Below are positions 42,370 to 54,278 of a stretch of 64,000 nucleotides of DNA, one piece after another. Source of the stretch: Channallabes apus. Taxonomy: Eukaryota; Chordata; Actinopteri; Siluriformes; Clariidae. The stretch lies in the NCBI GenBank assembly GCA_030522415.1, contig CM060107.1, forward strand, positions 20,592,553 to 20,656,552. The letters run 5' to 3'. Within the stretch, counting starts at the first letter, position 1; each line of letters begins with the position of its first letter. The notes under the pieces were generated by a model. It did no database searches and had not been told where the DNA came from. It worked only from the letters and a program-made list of their open reading frames with translations. Both the position numbers and the translations under genes were made by a program.

Positions 42370-44380
42370 CTCTCATTCAAGTCCCTCAGCTATCCAAGTC
42401 CAAGGCATGAGCTTCAAAAATTGCATAGGCCGTAGTAATGTCTGTTTGAAGAAACTAAAATGATCAAAGTAATCTGTTATAAGTTATGCAATTCATTTGA
42501 GTAAAATCCAACACAAAAAGTCCAAGCCATTTTGCAGCTTTTTTATTCTAAACACATGTTAAAAAGTGTTCTATGTCTTGCCCTTCTACATTTTTTTAAA
42601 ATGGAGAATACTACAATAGTGTTTCCCTATCAGACTCTTTGTGCTTTCACCCATCTGACCATTGAAGAAAATCCAACAGGAAACCATTTGATGACAGTGT
42701 AGACAAAGATGACCCAGTCTAATGAAGTGGTAATTAAAATCTGACGTAAGTACAGTAGGTGGCACTTTTGCTTAGATGAAAGGATATGACATAAGTGATG
42801 ATAAGGTTAAGGAGTGAATTAAATCCAGGCCATTTTCCAATGATTCTTGTGACCATAGTGATTCAGTCCAGGCTCATTGGAGTGGGATTTGATGGGTGCT
42901 CTTTAGTTCCACTGCAGTCCTGACGACATCATTAAAACAAAAGCCAACATATGATGTTTGGTGCTTGAAGAGTTTTCATGTTTCTCCAGGGAAAGAAAGT
43001 GGTATACACTCCGTTTGTCCAGCAGGTGGGCCTAGTGCTGTTCCTTTACTCTCCTGCTATGAGGATTAATTTGTGAGAACTCCAGCAGTGCGGGGCTGTC
43101 GCATGTGCTTGTGCTGGTGTATTTGTGTGTCGAGGTGGAGTGGGTGTGTGTGTGTGGGGGGGGGGGGGGGGTATCACTGAGGAACAGTTTTGCCATCAGG
43201 CTGAAACAAAGCCAGTAAATGTTTTGTGGTTTGTCGAATCAATCACTCACCCAGAGAGCGTGGTAAAAGCATATCAGATTACCAACTAACCATGGTTATG
43301 CACCTTTGAGCTATCATTTTACAGCATGCACACATACATTGTCACATTTATGCCCCACCTCTGTTGTGCCCGCAAACACATACACACAGATTTAATTACT
43401 ACTGACCCTGGTGAAGGTGATAAACTAACGCATGCTAAAACTGACATGACACATAAACCTGTCTCTGTGCTGTAACGTAATGTGATATATTCCGGTCTGG
43501 CTGGTCTGGGCTCTCCTCTTCCACTACAGGGTAACCTGAAATCTATACGGTCTACTGAGCTGAAAATAAAACCATAGTGATAATAAAATTGAAATACTAT
43601 TTCAGTTTCCAGTGTGAACTGACTTAATGATTTCTATTTTACATATTTCCATCAGTATATAATATGTTTACAAGCCTTCACTTATTCTTCAATTACAAAT
43701 CCAATCCAATGTCTGTTCAGTTTATATGTAGTTGTATTTTAATGTTCTATTACCCAGGGGAATCTAGGTTTCCTTACAGAAAAGACAAAAAAAAGGTCAC
43801 CATTAGATCAAAACATATGTCCTTGGGACACATTTTATTCCAATTAAAGGAAAATCTAATTAATCTAGAATCACTCTCAGGTCACCTTTATGGTCCTTTA
43901 CATTTAGATACCAAAGTGACAAAAGTACAATTGCTAATCATTAAACTCAATTAAAGACACCATGAACCAGAAAAAAAGATTTGTAATGTTTACATTGATT
44001 TATAAGCATTATACAGTGTTAATGGTTTTTGGTCTTTGGCCTCTTTGCCAAATACATGTTTAAGTACTTACATTGCTAAGGTAAATGTAATCATATCCAG
44101 TGTTCCAGTAATGATCCTGTAGATCTCAGGTCACCACTGAACTACTTTTCCCATCAGCATCTGCATCTTAAGTTCTATCTTTGGTACCACTCATTGTCCT
44201 GCCTTTGTCAGTCATACTTTGTGTACATACATGTTTCTATGTTTCCCAAGTTACTGTTCATGTTCTGAGTGTGTGTCTATGTGTTTCACCAATTAAATAC
44301 TTGTACACAAAATTTTTTAAAAAATTACTATAGAAAATAAGCTAAAAGGAATTAGACAACACATGTTTGATCACCATATA
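42370..44380. other. intergenic, no gene seen
   Basis: No exon or repeat family recognised apart from the G run near 43160. Confidence 0.5.
43142..43171. repeat. GT repeat followed by 16 G
   Basis: (GT)n then a G run at 43156-43171. Such a run can form G-quadruplexes and is prone to sequencing error. Confidence 0.9.
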
Positions 44381-44384
44381 CATT

Positions 44385-46618
44385 AAGTCCCCTACTTACA
44401 AACATTTACAAATCGTGGAAGTAGCTCATTTGTATTGTACGAATTAAATAGACACTGCAGTGCAACAGATACCAATATTTACAATTATATACAATATATT
44501 CAGTGTGTAAGTGAACGTATAAAATGTCCAAAGTCCGGTATATTCTGTTTGTGTGTGTTGGGGTGAAGGAGAAATGAGTCGGATTGACCGATTTCAATGA
44601 ATCAGTCTGGCTGAACGATGTTAGAAAATGGGTGTCCTGTACTTAGATACATCTCTGGATGCGCTGGGACACATCATCAGTGATGTTTCCTGAGATCATC
44701 GGGTGTTTCGGGTCTCACAACATCAGACACCCTCTCCCAGGTGACCCAGCCAGGGTTGATCACGCCCCAACTTGTGTCCCAGCAGCACTGGCCCACTTTG
44801 CGGACCTCTTGATCCAAATCCACCTCGAGGCTCTTTCTGCGGCTTCTGTGATGGACTTAATGGCTCTCCTCTTTGCAGCTCCTGTGATTCCAAGCCTGGC
44901 AAAGATCTTACACAGGGATAGAGCAGCAAAGCCTCTGCACCCTACTTCTATGGGCTCACAGCTAGCCTTCCAGCCCTTCCTTCGGCAGTCCTCAATGAGC
45001 TCCTGGTACTTAAACCGCTTACGCTCATTTGCCTCTTCCATGCGGTCCTCCCATGGGACTGTCAGTTCCAACAAAAGGACTTACTTGGATGATGCAGATG
45101 TTAAAACTATATCGGGTCTCAACGATGTTGATGTTACAAATTCCGGGAACTTGAGCTGCCTGCCCCGGTCAACCCGCAGCTCCCAGTCTGCTGAAGATGA
45201 AAGGAGGCTGGTTGATTTTTGCTTTGCTTGCGCCAGCTCACCAGCCCTTACAAAGGCAATTCTTCTCTGGCTGCCAACATATTTGTTGTTGGCACTGCAT
45301 GTGAAATGGTCTCTGCTATACACTTCAGTACTTGATCGTGTCGCCAACTATATCGCCCCTCTCCAAGGGCAGATGGGCAGCTACTCAGAATATGCTCCAG
45401 GGACCCTCGTCCAGGACAGAGTGGACACGTTAGAACTTCACTCTTGCCCCAAACATGCAGGTTTGTTGGGCTGGGGAGCACGTCGTACACAGCTTGGACC
45501 AGGAACTTAATACGCTGTGGCTCTGCCTTCCAGATGTCGTTCCAGGTGATCTTCCTCTCCAGTGCTCCTTCCCACCTTGTCCATGCCCCTTGCTGCCGCA
45601 TGCTTACCGCCCTGCTGGTCCTCACCTCCTCGACACCTGCTCGGACTTCCTCTAGGACCAATTCTCGTCTCGCCTTGCGCTGAGCCTTGTTGTAATGTGG
45701 CTTTGGGATTGCTCGCCCCGTTGCCACTGTGCCCACAAGTGCCTCAGCCGAGATCCTGCCAACTCCAGTCCCTCTTGTGCTCTCCACTTCCTTCCCGTTC
45801 GCACTTCAATACCTGCTGCTGTTACTCTAGAATCTCCAGAGCCTTGGTAGACTAGGGCCTCTCTTATACGAGAAACCCTGAACTCCTCTTCCAGGCTGCT
45901 GATGGGGAGCTGAAGCTTATTACTCCTGCCATATAGTGCTACACTCGTTAGACTACGAGGCAGACCAAGCCATCTCCGGAGATAGCAGCTGATCTTCCTC
46001 TCCAGGGCCTCTACTGTAGACATTGACACTTCGTACACCAACAACGGCCAAAGAATCCGTGGCAAGATGCCATGCTGGTATATCCATGCCTTAAATCTGC
46101 CATGTAAACCAGACTTATCTACTGCCGACAACCAAGCTTCCAGCTTCTTGATCGTTGTCTGGACTGACGCAGTATCCCTGAGGCTACAGTCAAAAACCTT
46201 ACCTAGGCTAGTGACTGGTTTCTCATTAATTGATGGTATTGTTACACCATCCACTGAGAAGCGAAACTTGTCCACCACTTTCCCTCTCTTTCTCCCTGTA
46301 AAGCTGTCCTGATGGTGAATAATCAGGAAATCCTCAACGAGGCAGAGTTCACAGTCCAGTACAGCTCTGAGACAAAATGGCGTCTGTCAAGCGTGCAGTA
46401 AACACCATGTAGTATTGTCCTAGCTCCAATGTCTTCCCGGGTTCCCTTTAAAACAAGGTCAGCTGACACCACTGCATCACTGGGATTCCCCATCGAGATT
46501 TTGAGGTGCAGTCACGAGAGTATAATGCGGAACTAAAACCTGTGTGTTTGTTCATTAATTCCACTTATGAACACCGTTCGGGAATGGAACTCATTCGTAA
46601 GTCGAGTACTTATTGTAC
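44385..46618. repeat. possible inverted-repeat element split by the endonuclease LINE
   Basis: The left flank reads AAGTCCCCTACTTACAAACA and the right flank reads ATTCGTAAGTCGAGTACTTA, which are loosely complementary ends of a fish repeat I recognise (CCCTACTTACGAA type). The LINE at 44650-46500 lies between them. The match is partial, so this is a tentative nested-insertion reading. Confidence 0.35.
44650..46500 (-). pseudogene. LINE with restriction-like endonuclease, 5'-truncated and decayed
   Basis: The minus strand encodes the C-terminal half of a fish LINE protein. The order is VDKFRFSVDG, GRFKAWIYQHGILPR, KISCYLRRWLGLPRSL (46278-45760), then GAWTRWEGALERKITW, KFLVQAVYDVLPSP, a CCHC finger CPLCPGRGSLEHILSSC (45787-45300), then AFVRAGE, LRPDIVL and LELTVPWEDRMEEANERKR (45347-44760). 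PD-x-LEL is the restriction-like endonuclease core of R2/NeSL-type LINEs. Lesions are a frame change near 45750, another near 45300-45330, and an in-frame TAA at 45081-45083. The reverse transcriptase catalytic region is missing upstream. The 3' end lies near 44650. The exact clade is uncertain. Confidence 0.8.
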
Positions 46619-46680
46619 AGAACACAGAAAAAGACCTGCAGAATGTAAAATATTTTTATTTCACTAATCATTAAGATACA

Positions 46681-46965
46681 GTGGGTAGCACTGTGCCCTC
46701 GCACCTCCAAGATCTCCCTGTGCTTCGTGGGTTTCCTCGCTACCTTCATGCAGATTATAGTACAGTAACAGTAGCTGGCGTTTCCAAATTGCCCATAATG
46801 TGTGAGTGAGTGTGTGGTTGTGCGTGCTTGTGTGCCCTGCGATTGACCTGCAACCCATCCAGGTATCCAGATAGATACACTATCTTGTCTAATGTCCTGA
46901 GTCCTATGGGATTGGCTTCAGGCTTCCTGTGTGCCTGTACAGGACAAGCCGTATAGGGAATGAGT
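46681..46965 (+). mobile_element. tRNA-derived SINE (Rex3-tail type), diverged
   Basis: Contains GGTAGCACTGTG, CCTCGCACCTCCA, GTGCTTCGTGGGTTTCCTC, TTTCCAAATTGCCCATAATG and GGGATTGGCTTCAGG in the family order, with many substitutions and small gaps. Confidence 0.65.
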
Positions 46966-46969
46966 AAGT

Positions 46970-49900
46970 GACTAATCATTTACTGTAGATTTTGTCAGCA
47001 TTATTTGTTATGATTTTAGAAACAACACCTTCTCTAGACACTCATTTGAATCAGACCCAGTGGATCTTAAGTTGATTTTTCCTCCATTACACATGTGTAC
47101 TTTTTGTGCTCTGGAAGAAAGGGCAATCTCTATTTTTCTCCCTGCTTTCACCAGAATCTGTTCCAATGCCTTCCTTTGGGACATATAATGTCACAACACT
47201 TAAAGACAGCGTCCTCTATGTGGAATGAAGTCAAGTCCAGACATGTTACACTCAGTGTCACATATGATCCACTATTCAGTCTTGAAAAGCCTTTCTTCAA
47301 CAGTTATTTTTTCTTCATCATATGTCTGAGTGCCTCAGAGTCTGACCGTGTGGGATTAAATACACTCATTTTCTAGAGACCTAGTTTGAAGTTAAAATGC
47401 ACCTGCGGTGTACTTTCTCTTATCAGCAGCACAGTTAAATATGGAAGTAGGTTTCTTCTCTGTGTGAAAGTGTATAGGTGCAGATTCAAGTTCATGGTTT
47501 GGATTAAAGTTTCACAGTTCCTTTACAATCCTTAATATATTGTAACTCCATATAGATGTTAACCATATTTTAAATTAAGTCATGACTTGCAGCATGATGT
47601 GACTCAAGATTTAGGCTTGAATGTTTTATTCATACTCGTGAAACGTTATTCAAATTGCACTTCCACAGCCTCCCTACACTACATAGTCTCCCTTATCTTC
47701 CTCTACAGAACTTCTTTTGAATTCTGGGTGAAATATTTTTTTATCCACTGCCACAATTCATGATATAAACAGTTTTTATTGGAGGAATGCCGTATGCTTC
47801 ATGTTGTGGTGAAGGGACTGATGTTAATGTCTCTAAACTAACAAACGTCATCACATTGCATTTGTGAAACACATTTCATTTATTTGGATCAATTTAATTG
47901 GAACGTAATAAAGAACGTTATTTTAATGTTTAGTATTTGACAGTTTCTATAAAGTTTTAGAAATTGTGTTTGTTAAGTGTTCTGAAAACCTCTGGTGTAA
48001 TAGTGGTTTGCTGCATAGTGTCCGCATGTTCCTCACATAATAATTCTAGGCGAAAATTAAATCACAAAAACATTCTAAATTTAACACCATGGAAAGATTG
48101 TTCTACTACAACTTTTCAAATGAAAACTTTTTTTCGAACTCAAACTACTGCAACTAAAAGCAGTGGTATAGAAATATAAAAAAAAAAACATTGAATTTAC
48201 ACAGAACTTAGTTCATAAAACAATAACATTCAGAAAAAATCGTCTGTAAATCTAACACGTTTTTACTTCAGTTGTGACCATTATGACGGTAATTTAGATA
48301 AGATTAGATTTCAATTGGATATACAAGATATAAATGGATATAAAATTTCTGCTTGAGAATTGCTTTATTTATTATTCCTATATCTGTATTGTCCTCAATA
48401 AACTGTTTGTATGACAAAAATTTGCGATGATCAGTTAGTGAATACACTGTAAATCTTCAAAATTCTCTTTTCCAATCTCAAGATGTCAGCCTCTTCGCTC
48501 TGTTTGTTTACGCCTCCCAAACCGTGGAACTTGGATCTTAGTGACAGAGAGAGGGAAAGCTCTTCTCCAGCTCCTTTAAATGCCTACAGATGGAGCGTAA
48601 TAGGCTTCTCTGTCTGCCTCTGACATTCTCATTAATCAGTTTCTCTGGTCAGGTACCTCATACTCATATCCATGTCGAGCTCCAGGTACAAGGTGTCCTT
48701 TTATACCAAGGTCAGTTCTTCCTATCTGAAATCCTCACCTTACCCGCTTTAAGAGTAACCACAGTAATTAAACTGTGGAAAAGCTAGCCCTGGCAATAAG
48801 ACATAACACGTGCCTGGACTCCATCCGATAGACTTCTGTTTCCTGCAGCTGCTCTCTGGCTGTGGTTTTAGATTCATGAGTTTCATTGTAGTCCATCTGA
48901 ACACAGCGCATTGAAAACTTTATTTGCAGTCAGTGCGTCTCATATTAATGTTTCCTCCGGACAAGTCAGACTATTTTTCCATTTCTCATTCCCTGGTTCT
49001 CGATTCTCTTTGGGTTAACCACAATCGTCTCCCAGATCCATTTGACTAATCTTGATTTCATGGCGTGTCTCCAGGTGCGTCCAAGCTGGAGGAATGCCAT
49101 GCAGGTACTCACTTATTTTTGGAGTGCTTTTGCAGGTCAGGAATAAGGGCATAGCAAAATACCAATAAATGTGCACTTTATAATGTAATCACACATATTA
49201 TTGATATTTACATTGAGTGTTCTTTTTTGGACTGTGAATGGAGGATAGCTTGCTATATAGAGCCTAGTGTAACCTATTCATCTATCAAAACCAACGAACA
49301 TTAGCATTAGGATGATACAGAAAAGTGTAAGTATCTTTCAGTTTTGCTGTCCATTTTTTCTATTAATCTATTTGTCACTCATTCTCATGAAGGCCAGTTT
49401 CATTACTTACAAATCTCACCCCATGTCAGCTCTCCTGGTCTTTCTTTCCCTGTCCCTTTCCCTGTCCCTTTCCCTTTCTCTGTCCCTTTCGCACAAACAC
49501 AACGTAAAACACACCCTTAAAACAAATGTGATATCTCAGCCAGCCAGAAGCTCTGTGGGTCCTGGCTACTTCATTACAACCCTTTTTAGATCTGTGCATC
49601 AAGCATTACCTATTTGCCAGTGGTATCTGCATCACATTAGCATAGATCTGTATAATAAGCCTAACCACAGTGGATGATGGCTTCTGTACACAAACAGAAA
49701 GGAAAGTTGCCAATCAGACACACGGTGGACGATGTTTATTCTGCTCATTTGGCCCGGCTTGTCTGTGTGTAAACAGTAAACAACATGGCTGCTCGCTATG
49801 CCTCCCGATTAAGCTGTGCTGAGAGCGCAGGGGAGGTAGAGAGATGCTGAGCTTCATTATTACACACTACAACTACAGATGTTTCCAGAGGCCCTATCTG

Positions 49901-50085
49901 GAGATTTTGAATGAGAAAATATGAGAGGCTGGTATAGGAATTTGGAAACGGGTGAATCTCAGCACCATATTCAAGGCTCATTTTGGAGTTTGTTGGGGTA
50001 ATAAGCTTCGGACGGAACTATTTGCCTCTATTAATGTCAGTTCCAAAACGCCTTTGTATTCAAATGCACTAGCAATGTAACTCAA
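46970..50085. other. intergenic, no gene seen
   Basis: AT-rich with a pyrimidine minisatellite at 49440. No exon recognised. Confidence 0.5.
49440..49491. repeat. pyrimidine minisatellite (CCCTGTCCCTTT)
   Basis: Tandem CCCTTT/CCCTGT units of about 6 to 12 bases on the plus strand. Confidence 0.85.
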
Positions 50086-50091
50086 CCCATG

Positions 50092-50410
50092 CACCGATCA
50101 GCCTTAACATTACCACCATCCAATGTAGCACAATTCGCCAAAAACAGTCAATGCTGGCCACTGTGCAAAGAGCCCAGCAAGCAAAGAGCCCAAGGCTTCC
50201 GACCTGGCCTCTAAACTCCCCAGATCACAATCTGATATCTGATGCACCTGACAAACAAGCGGCCCCACCCCACTACCCACAGCACCCAATGGATGTGCCA
50301 TTAACTTTGTGGTGTCAGACATCACAGCGCACAACCACAACATCTGGAGTCATGCCACAATGATCCAGAACTGGGTACCTGCACAATACTGGGTGTAATG
50401 TTTTGCATTG
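50092..50410 (+). mobile_element. Tc1/mariner-like remnant (CACCGATCAGCC family)
   Basis: Starts GCACCGATCAGCCTTAACAT, a typical end of a widespread fish Tc1-like family. The centre encodes WPLNSPDHNLI, a relic of the SPDLNPI-type catalytic block. The terminus CAATACTGGGTGTAATG is eroded. No open transposase. Confidence 0.65.
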
Positions 50411-50414
50411 TAAT

Positions 50415-52150
50415 GCTATGGCATTACATTTACATTATATTTAAAAAAAAACCCTAAAGATCACTCTGTGCAGTTTAATCTTAGAGGCAGGTGAAAATTC
50501 ATTTGCTTAAGAGTTACAGTAATAAGTAGAGTCTTTTTTTGTTTGTTTTTTTGGACATTGCATTTACTACCTAGACAGATAGTCTGTTAAGTGCTGCTTT
50601 CTGGCTTGGCTTTAATGAAAGAGCACGAAGTGGTGGTGTTAAAAAAGGCAAGAATGTTATATAAAATAGGCACATAAAATAGAAACTCTCATTATCTAGT
50701 TAACTAAATAACTAGTTATGTTGCTAAATGGGATGTCAGATATAAAACAGTCATGCAATACGCTGGCTCTTAAAAAAAAAGAAAACCTTCCTCTAATAGG
50801 TTGTTAAATACGCTGCTTTTGAGGCAGATCTGTATTTAGAGCTATAGTCAGTAGCAATTTTGACCATGAGCACATTTCGCTACTCCCCATTGTAAAAATG
50901 TCAGTGACTAGTAAACATAATTTGTATTCATATGCCCATGGCCACTCAAGTAGGAATGGTTGATCAGTGGTTAAAAAGGCTTTAGGCTAAGGGACAGACG
51001 GTTGTGAGTGCAGATCCTGGTCCTGGTTCTTTTCTCCACTATAATGGAAGGATAGAAGAATGAACTTGAGTATCAAAGTTGTTTCCACGACTGGAAGAAC
51101 TGAATAACCTACTCGATAATCCTGTTTCTCACTATAGGGCATAGTGGCCAATAACATGTGATTGACGTTGACCTTTTATAAGTATAATTATAACACAATT
51201 ACTGAACCAAACAGTATTATCTGACACATATAGCTGTTATATATTTAATCTGAAACCTTACACCCTAGGTACGCCTACTGTGACATGCATCATGGTAGTT
51301 TAGCTGAAGAAAATCATATAAACAGTTTGGGTCTAGGAATTTTATTGCATATTTATTTGAAATACTCAAATGACAACCTGTCTGACTTACCTTTCTATGT
51401 GTCTGCATATCTGCTTGGATGAATAGAGAATGAGAAGTAAAATCTACCTTTGTATTTATACTTGCCATTCAAAGACAGTTTCTCTCAAAACCCTCATTTA
51501 CTGAGTTATAGATACTGTACAGCACCTACTGTGATAATAACAAATGAAATGGAGATGAATGTTAGTGACTGGCCTTGAAAAAGGAAAAAAGGACATAATG
51601 ATGTTAGATCTTTCAGGAAAAAGAGTCATGTGTCCTTTTTTAGGTCTTGGACATTATTGAACCAGTTCACCCTGTCACTTCAAACTGTACACCTTGGAAC
51701 TAATTCCTGGGGCAGAACCAAAATTTTGGTTCACTGGGATAAGTGGATTAGTATATGAGGGGATTATATAGAGAATTAAAGATAATTTTGACTCTATAAA
51801 CTGTCTCTGTACAATTAAAAATCCCAAGGATGCTGTGCTATTTTTTCAGGTGTATTCAACTTCAAAGAGTCACAATATATTATTTTAATGGCTTAAATAA
51901 GGTTGGAACAATAATTCTTAATTGTATAACATTACAACTGGAAGTCTTTTTTTCAAGATGCATTTTTTTTCACAAACGTTTACAAAATGCGTTCTTGATC
52001 GCATGACTCATTAGGCCTCATTATAATATTTGAGGAAGAAAAATGGCTAACAATGAGGTGAAATTACCTACAGTATATAACAATGAGGTAAAGACCTACA
52101 GTATAAGCAAATAGTAACAGATCCTTCAAAGAAGAGACGTACTGTAAAGT
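50415..52150. other. intergenic, no gene seen
   Basis: AT-rich, with no exon or repeat family recognised. Confidence 0.5.
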
Positions 52151-52162
52151 GGCACCAAACAT

Positions 52163-52434
52163 TCATTCATCTTTTATACCACGTATTATGTACAGGGTCA
52201 TGTGGGGCCTAGAGCCTTTGAAGTACACCCTGGATAGGGGGCCAATCCATAGCTGGGCAAAGGGCACACACACTACAGGCAATTTGGAAACCCCAAGTAG
52301 ACTAATCTACATATCTTTGGACTGTGGGGAGGAAACCCATCAAGAAGAGAGAGAACATGCAAACTTCAGGCGAGAATCAAACCCTCAACCCTGATACTTT
52401 CAACAGTGCTAACCACTACACCACCGGGCTGCCA
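52163..52434 (-). mobile_element. tRNA-derived SINE, full length with 11-bp target duplication
   Basis: Minus-strand copy from head (GGCAGCCCGGTGGTGTAGTGG complement, ending 52434) to a GATGAATGA-type tail at 52163. The direct repeat GCACCAAACAT flanks it at 52152-52162 and 52435-52445. The neighbouring copy in the same orientation starts right after this duplication. Confidence 0.85.
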
Positions 52435-52445
52435 GCACCAAACAT

Positions 52446-52735
52446 CACTCACTTATTGTCTATACCACTTTATCCTGTATACAGGGTCGCGGGGGGGCCT
52501 GGTGCCTGGGCACGAGGTGAGGTACACCCTGGATGGGGTGCCAATCCACTGCAATGCACTCACAGACTCATATACACACTCATGCTCATTCACACACACT
52601 ACACCAGTTTACCTATCTATTTACAGTAGTCAATCTGACCTGCATGTCTTTGTAGTATGGGAGGAAACCAGAGTATCCAGAGATTACAAGGCGGGAATCG
52701 AACCCTTGACCCTGGAGGTGCGAATGCCATAGTGA
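52446..52735 (-). mobile_element. tRNA-derived SINE (Rex3-tail type)
   Basis: Minus-strand copy with the CACTTTATCCTGTATACAGG 3' end, the GGCACCCCATCCAGGGTGTA complement and the B box complement GGGAATCGAACCC near 52693. It stops before the A box, where a T run begins at 52737. Confidence 0.8.
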
Positions 52736-53299
52736 GTTTTTTTTTTTTTTTTTAGTTTTATGCACTTTGCTTAACATTGCATAAACATATCTATGCACCT
52801 TTCAAAACAAACAAACAAAAAAAGTCACTTTTTTAATGTCTGGTACTCATTTCGTACCTTTACAATGCCAAAAGCATTTTATATCTTTTATGTGCTTAAA
52901 TATTAAAGGGTCAACAGAAGAAAAAACTACAAGCTGAATACATCTTTAATGTTGTTAATAGTAATATAGTTTATAGGAAATTATATGGTTGGATAATAAA
53001 AAATAAGCAATAATTTGACAAGTACTTTAGTTTTACTTGCAGTAAGAATTAATGTCCATTTCTCTGCCTTGCCTTTTTGCACTTTATCTCTCTCGTGGTT
53101 TATGCCTACTGTTGTACCCTTTTTAGTGCTCCTTCTTCCGTCTTTTACATCTGTTTTAAGCCTCCTGGTTTTAATGCGACCATCAATAAACCCCTGGTTA
53201 AAGCGAAAAGGCTGATTTTTTTTTTTATTCGCACACTCATTACGCGGACCTCAACTCCTGAGCACTGCACCAGCAACTCGTGTTTTGCGGCAAGGAGAC

Positions 53300-53500
53300 C
53301 AGCCCGCTGATTGGAGCGCGCACGCGTCAACCATACTCATCCGCTCTGTGATTGGTCAGCTCCTCGGCCAATAGTGGGCAGGCGCTGCGCTGAGTTCCCA
53401 CCACCCTTTGCGCTGGAGACCGGCTGCTCCCGGAGCCTCAGTCTCTCAGTCTCAGCAGCCGCGAGGAGGCGAGAGATCAGGCGCGTACACAATGCTCCTC
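53300..53500 (+). promoter_or_regulatory. brsk2: brsk2 proximal promoter, TATA-less with three CCAAT boxes
   Basis: A local CpG- and GC-rich block rises out of AT-rich DNA. It has inverted CCAAT boxes (ATTGG) at 53310-53314 and 53351-53355 and a direct CCAAT at 53368-53372. No TATA box is seen. This fits an NF-Y-type promoter just upstream of the brsk2 5' UTR; the exact start site cannot be read from sequence. Confidence 0.6.
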
Positions 53501-53663
53501 GGACCATGAACACTCCGCTCACCTGCTGCTGCTGCTGCCGCCGTCGCCAAGGAGACACAACGATACATTGTGTTTATTTCTTTAAAACTGCAACATCTGA
53601 AACAACAACATAAACTATAGAATAAAGTGGAGGCGCAGGGAGAGAGAGAGACATCAAAGACAT

Positions 53664-53703
<40 letters not shown>

Positions 53704-53832
53704 GGCAGGCAGGCAGCAGAACCGGGAATAGGACACACACCATCTCCACCATCATCATCCTCCTCCTCCTCATTCTCAGCTGAGGTTAAAGAGGATCACT
53801 CTGTCCTCTCTCTGTCTTTTTAGAAGACAAAC
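53492..53832 (+). other. brsk2: brsk2 5' UTR with two short upstream ORFs and a GA tract
   Basis: Leader sequence ahead of the brsk2 ATG. An ATG at 53492 opens a 5-codon frame ending at 53509, and an ATG at 53506 opens a 35-codon frame ending at 53613. An uninterrupted purine (GA) tract runs at about 53668-53696. Whether the upstream frames are in the mature transcript depends on the unknown transcription start. Confidence 0.5.
53638..53697. repeat. GA microsatellite in the brsk2 leader
   Basis: Two GA tracts separated by two copies of ACATCAAAG. Purine tract length may vary between individuals. Confidence 0.9.
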
Positions 53833-53936
53833 ATGTCCTCGTCCGGGAAAGAAAACAGTGCCGCCCAGCATGCCAATTACGTGGGACCTTACCGCTTGGA
53901 AAAGACGCTGGGGAAAGGACAGACAGGTTTGTCCTC
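53833..53936 (+). CDS. brsk2: brsk2 (BR serine/threonine kinase 2), first coding exon only
   Basis: BRSK2/SAD-A is an AMPK-related kinase of neurons acting in polarity and synaptic vesicle control. The exon starts at ATG 53833 and encodes about 34 residues: a short variable lead, then [18 protein letters not shown], the start of the kinase domain up to the glycine-rich loop. It ends in phase 1 at 53936 before GTTTGT, at the place where the first exon of BRSK genes ends. The short Ser/Gly/Lys N-terminus followed by AQHA fits BRSK2. BRSK1 has a longer His/Pro-rich lead. The remaining kinase, UBA and KA1-like regions must lie beyond position 64000, since no continuation was found. Confidence 0.92.
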
Positions 53937-53947
53937 CTCACCTCACC

Positions 53948-53948
<1 letters not shown>

Positions 53949-53981
<33 letters not shown>
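53949..53981. repeat. TC microsatellite after the brsk2 exon 1 donor
   Basis: (TC)n of about 16 units starting some 13 bases inside the intron. Confidence 0.9.
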
Positions 53982-53986
<5 letters not shown>

Positions 53987-54230
53987 ACTCGAGTTTTACT
54001 TCCTTTGATCTTTATTGCTAAGGTGGAGTCTGGATGAGAGCCATGCACGTGGATGACAGTGTGATCAGTACCTGGGTTTATTTATTAAATTAATCAAATG
54101 TAAAGCTATTTTACTCTAAGTGTTGGCATTAATCTTTTCCTTGTGCAAACGTGTGTGTGTGTGTGTGTTAGGATGTGTAAGCCCTGCCCAGGCACACAGC
54201 CCTTAAAAGGGATGACGAGTTGCAACTTGC

Positions 54231-54231
<1 letters not shown>

Positions 54232-54277
<46 letters not shown>

Positions 54278-54278
54278 T
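54232..54278. repeat. ATT trinucleotide microsatellite
   Basis: About 15 ATT units in brsk2 intron 1, preceded by a (GT)n run at 54152-54169. Confidence 0.95.

Noticed and set aside
44659..45510. 283-codon open frame on the plus strand
   Set aside because: It lies opposite the endonuclease LINE remnant, whose minus-strand protein is clearly recognisable, so this is a shadow.
49440..49491. Possible CRISPR-like or regulatory tandem array
   Set aside because: The units are short and contiguous with no unique spacers, which is an ordinary minisatellite in a vertebrate genome.
53833..53936. Possibility that the kinase is brsk1
   Set aside because: BRSK1 has a longer His/Pro-rich leader; this short leader fits BRSK2.
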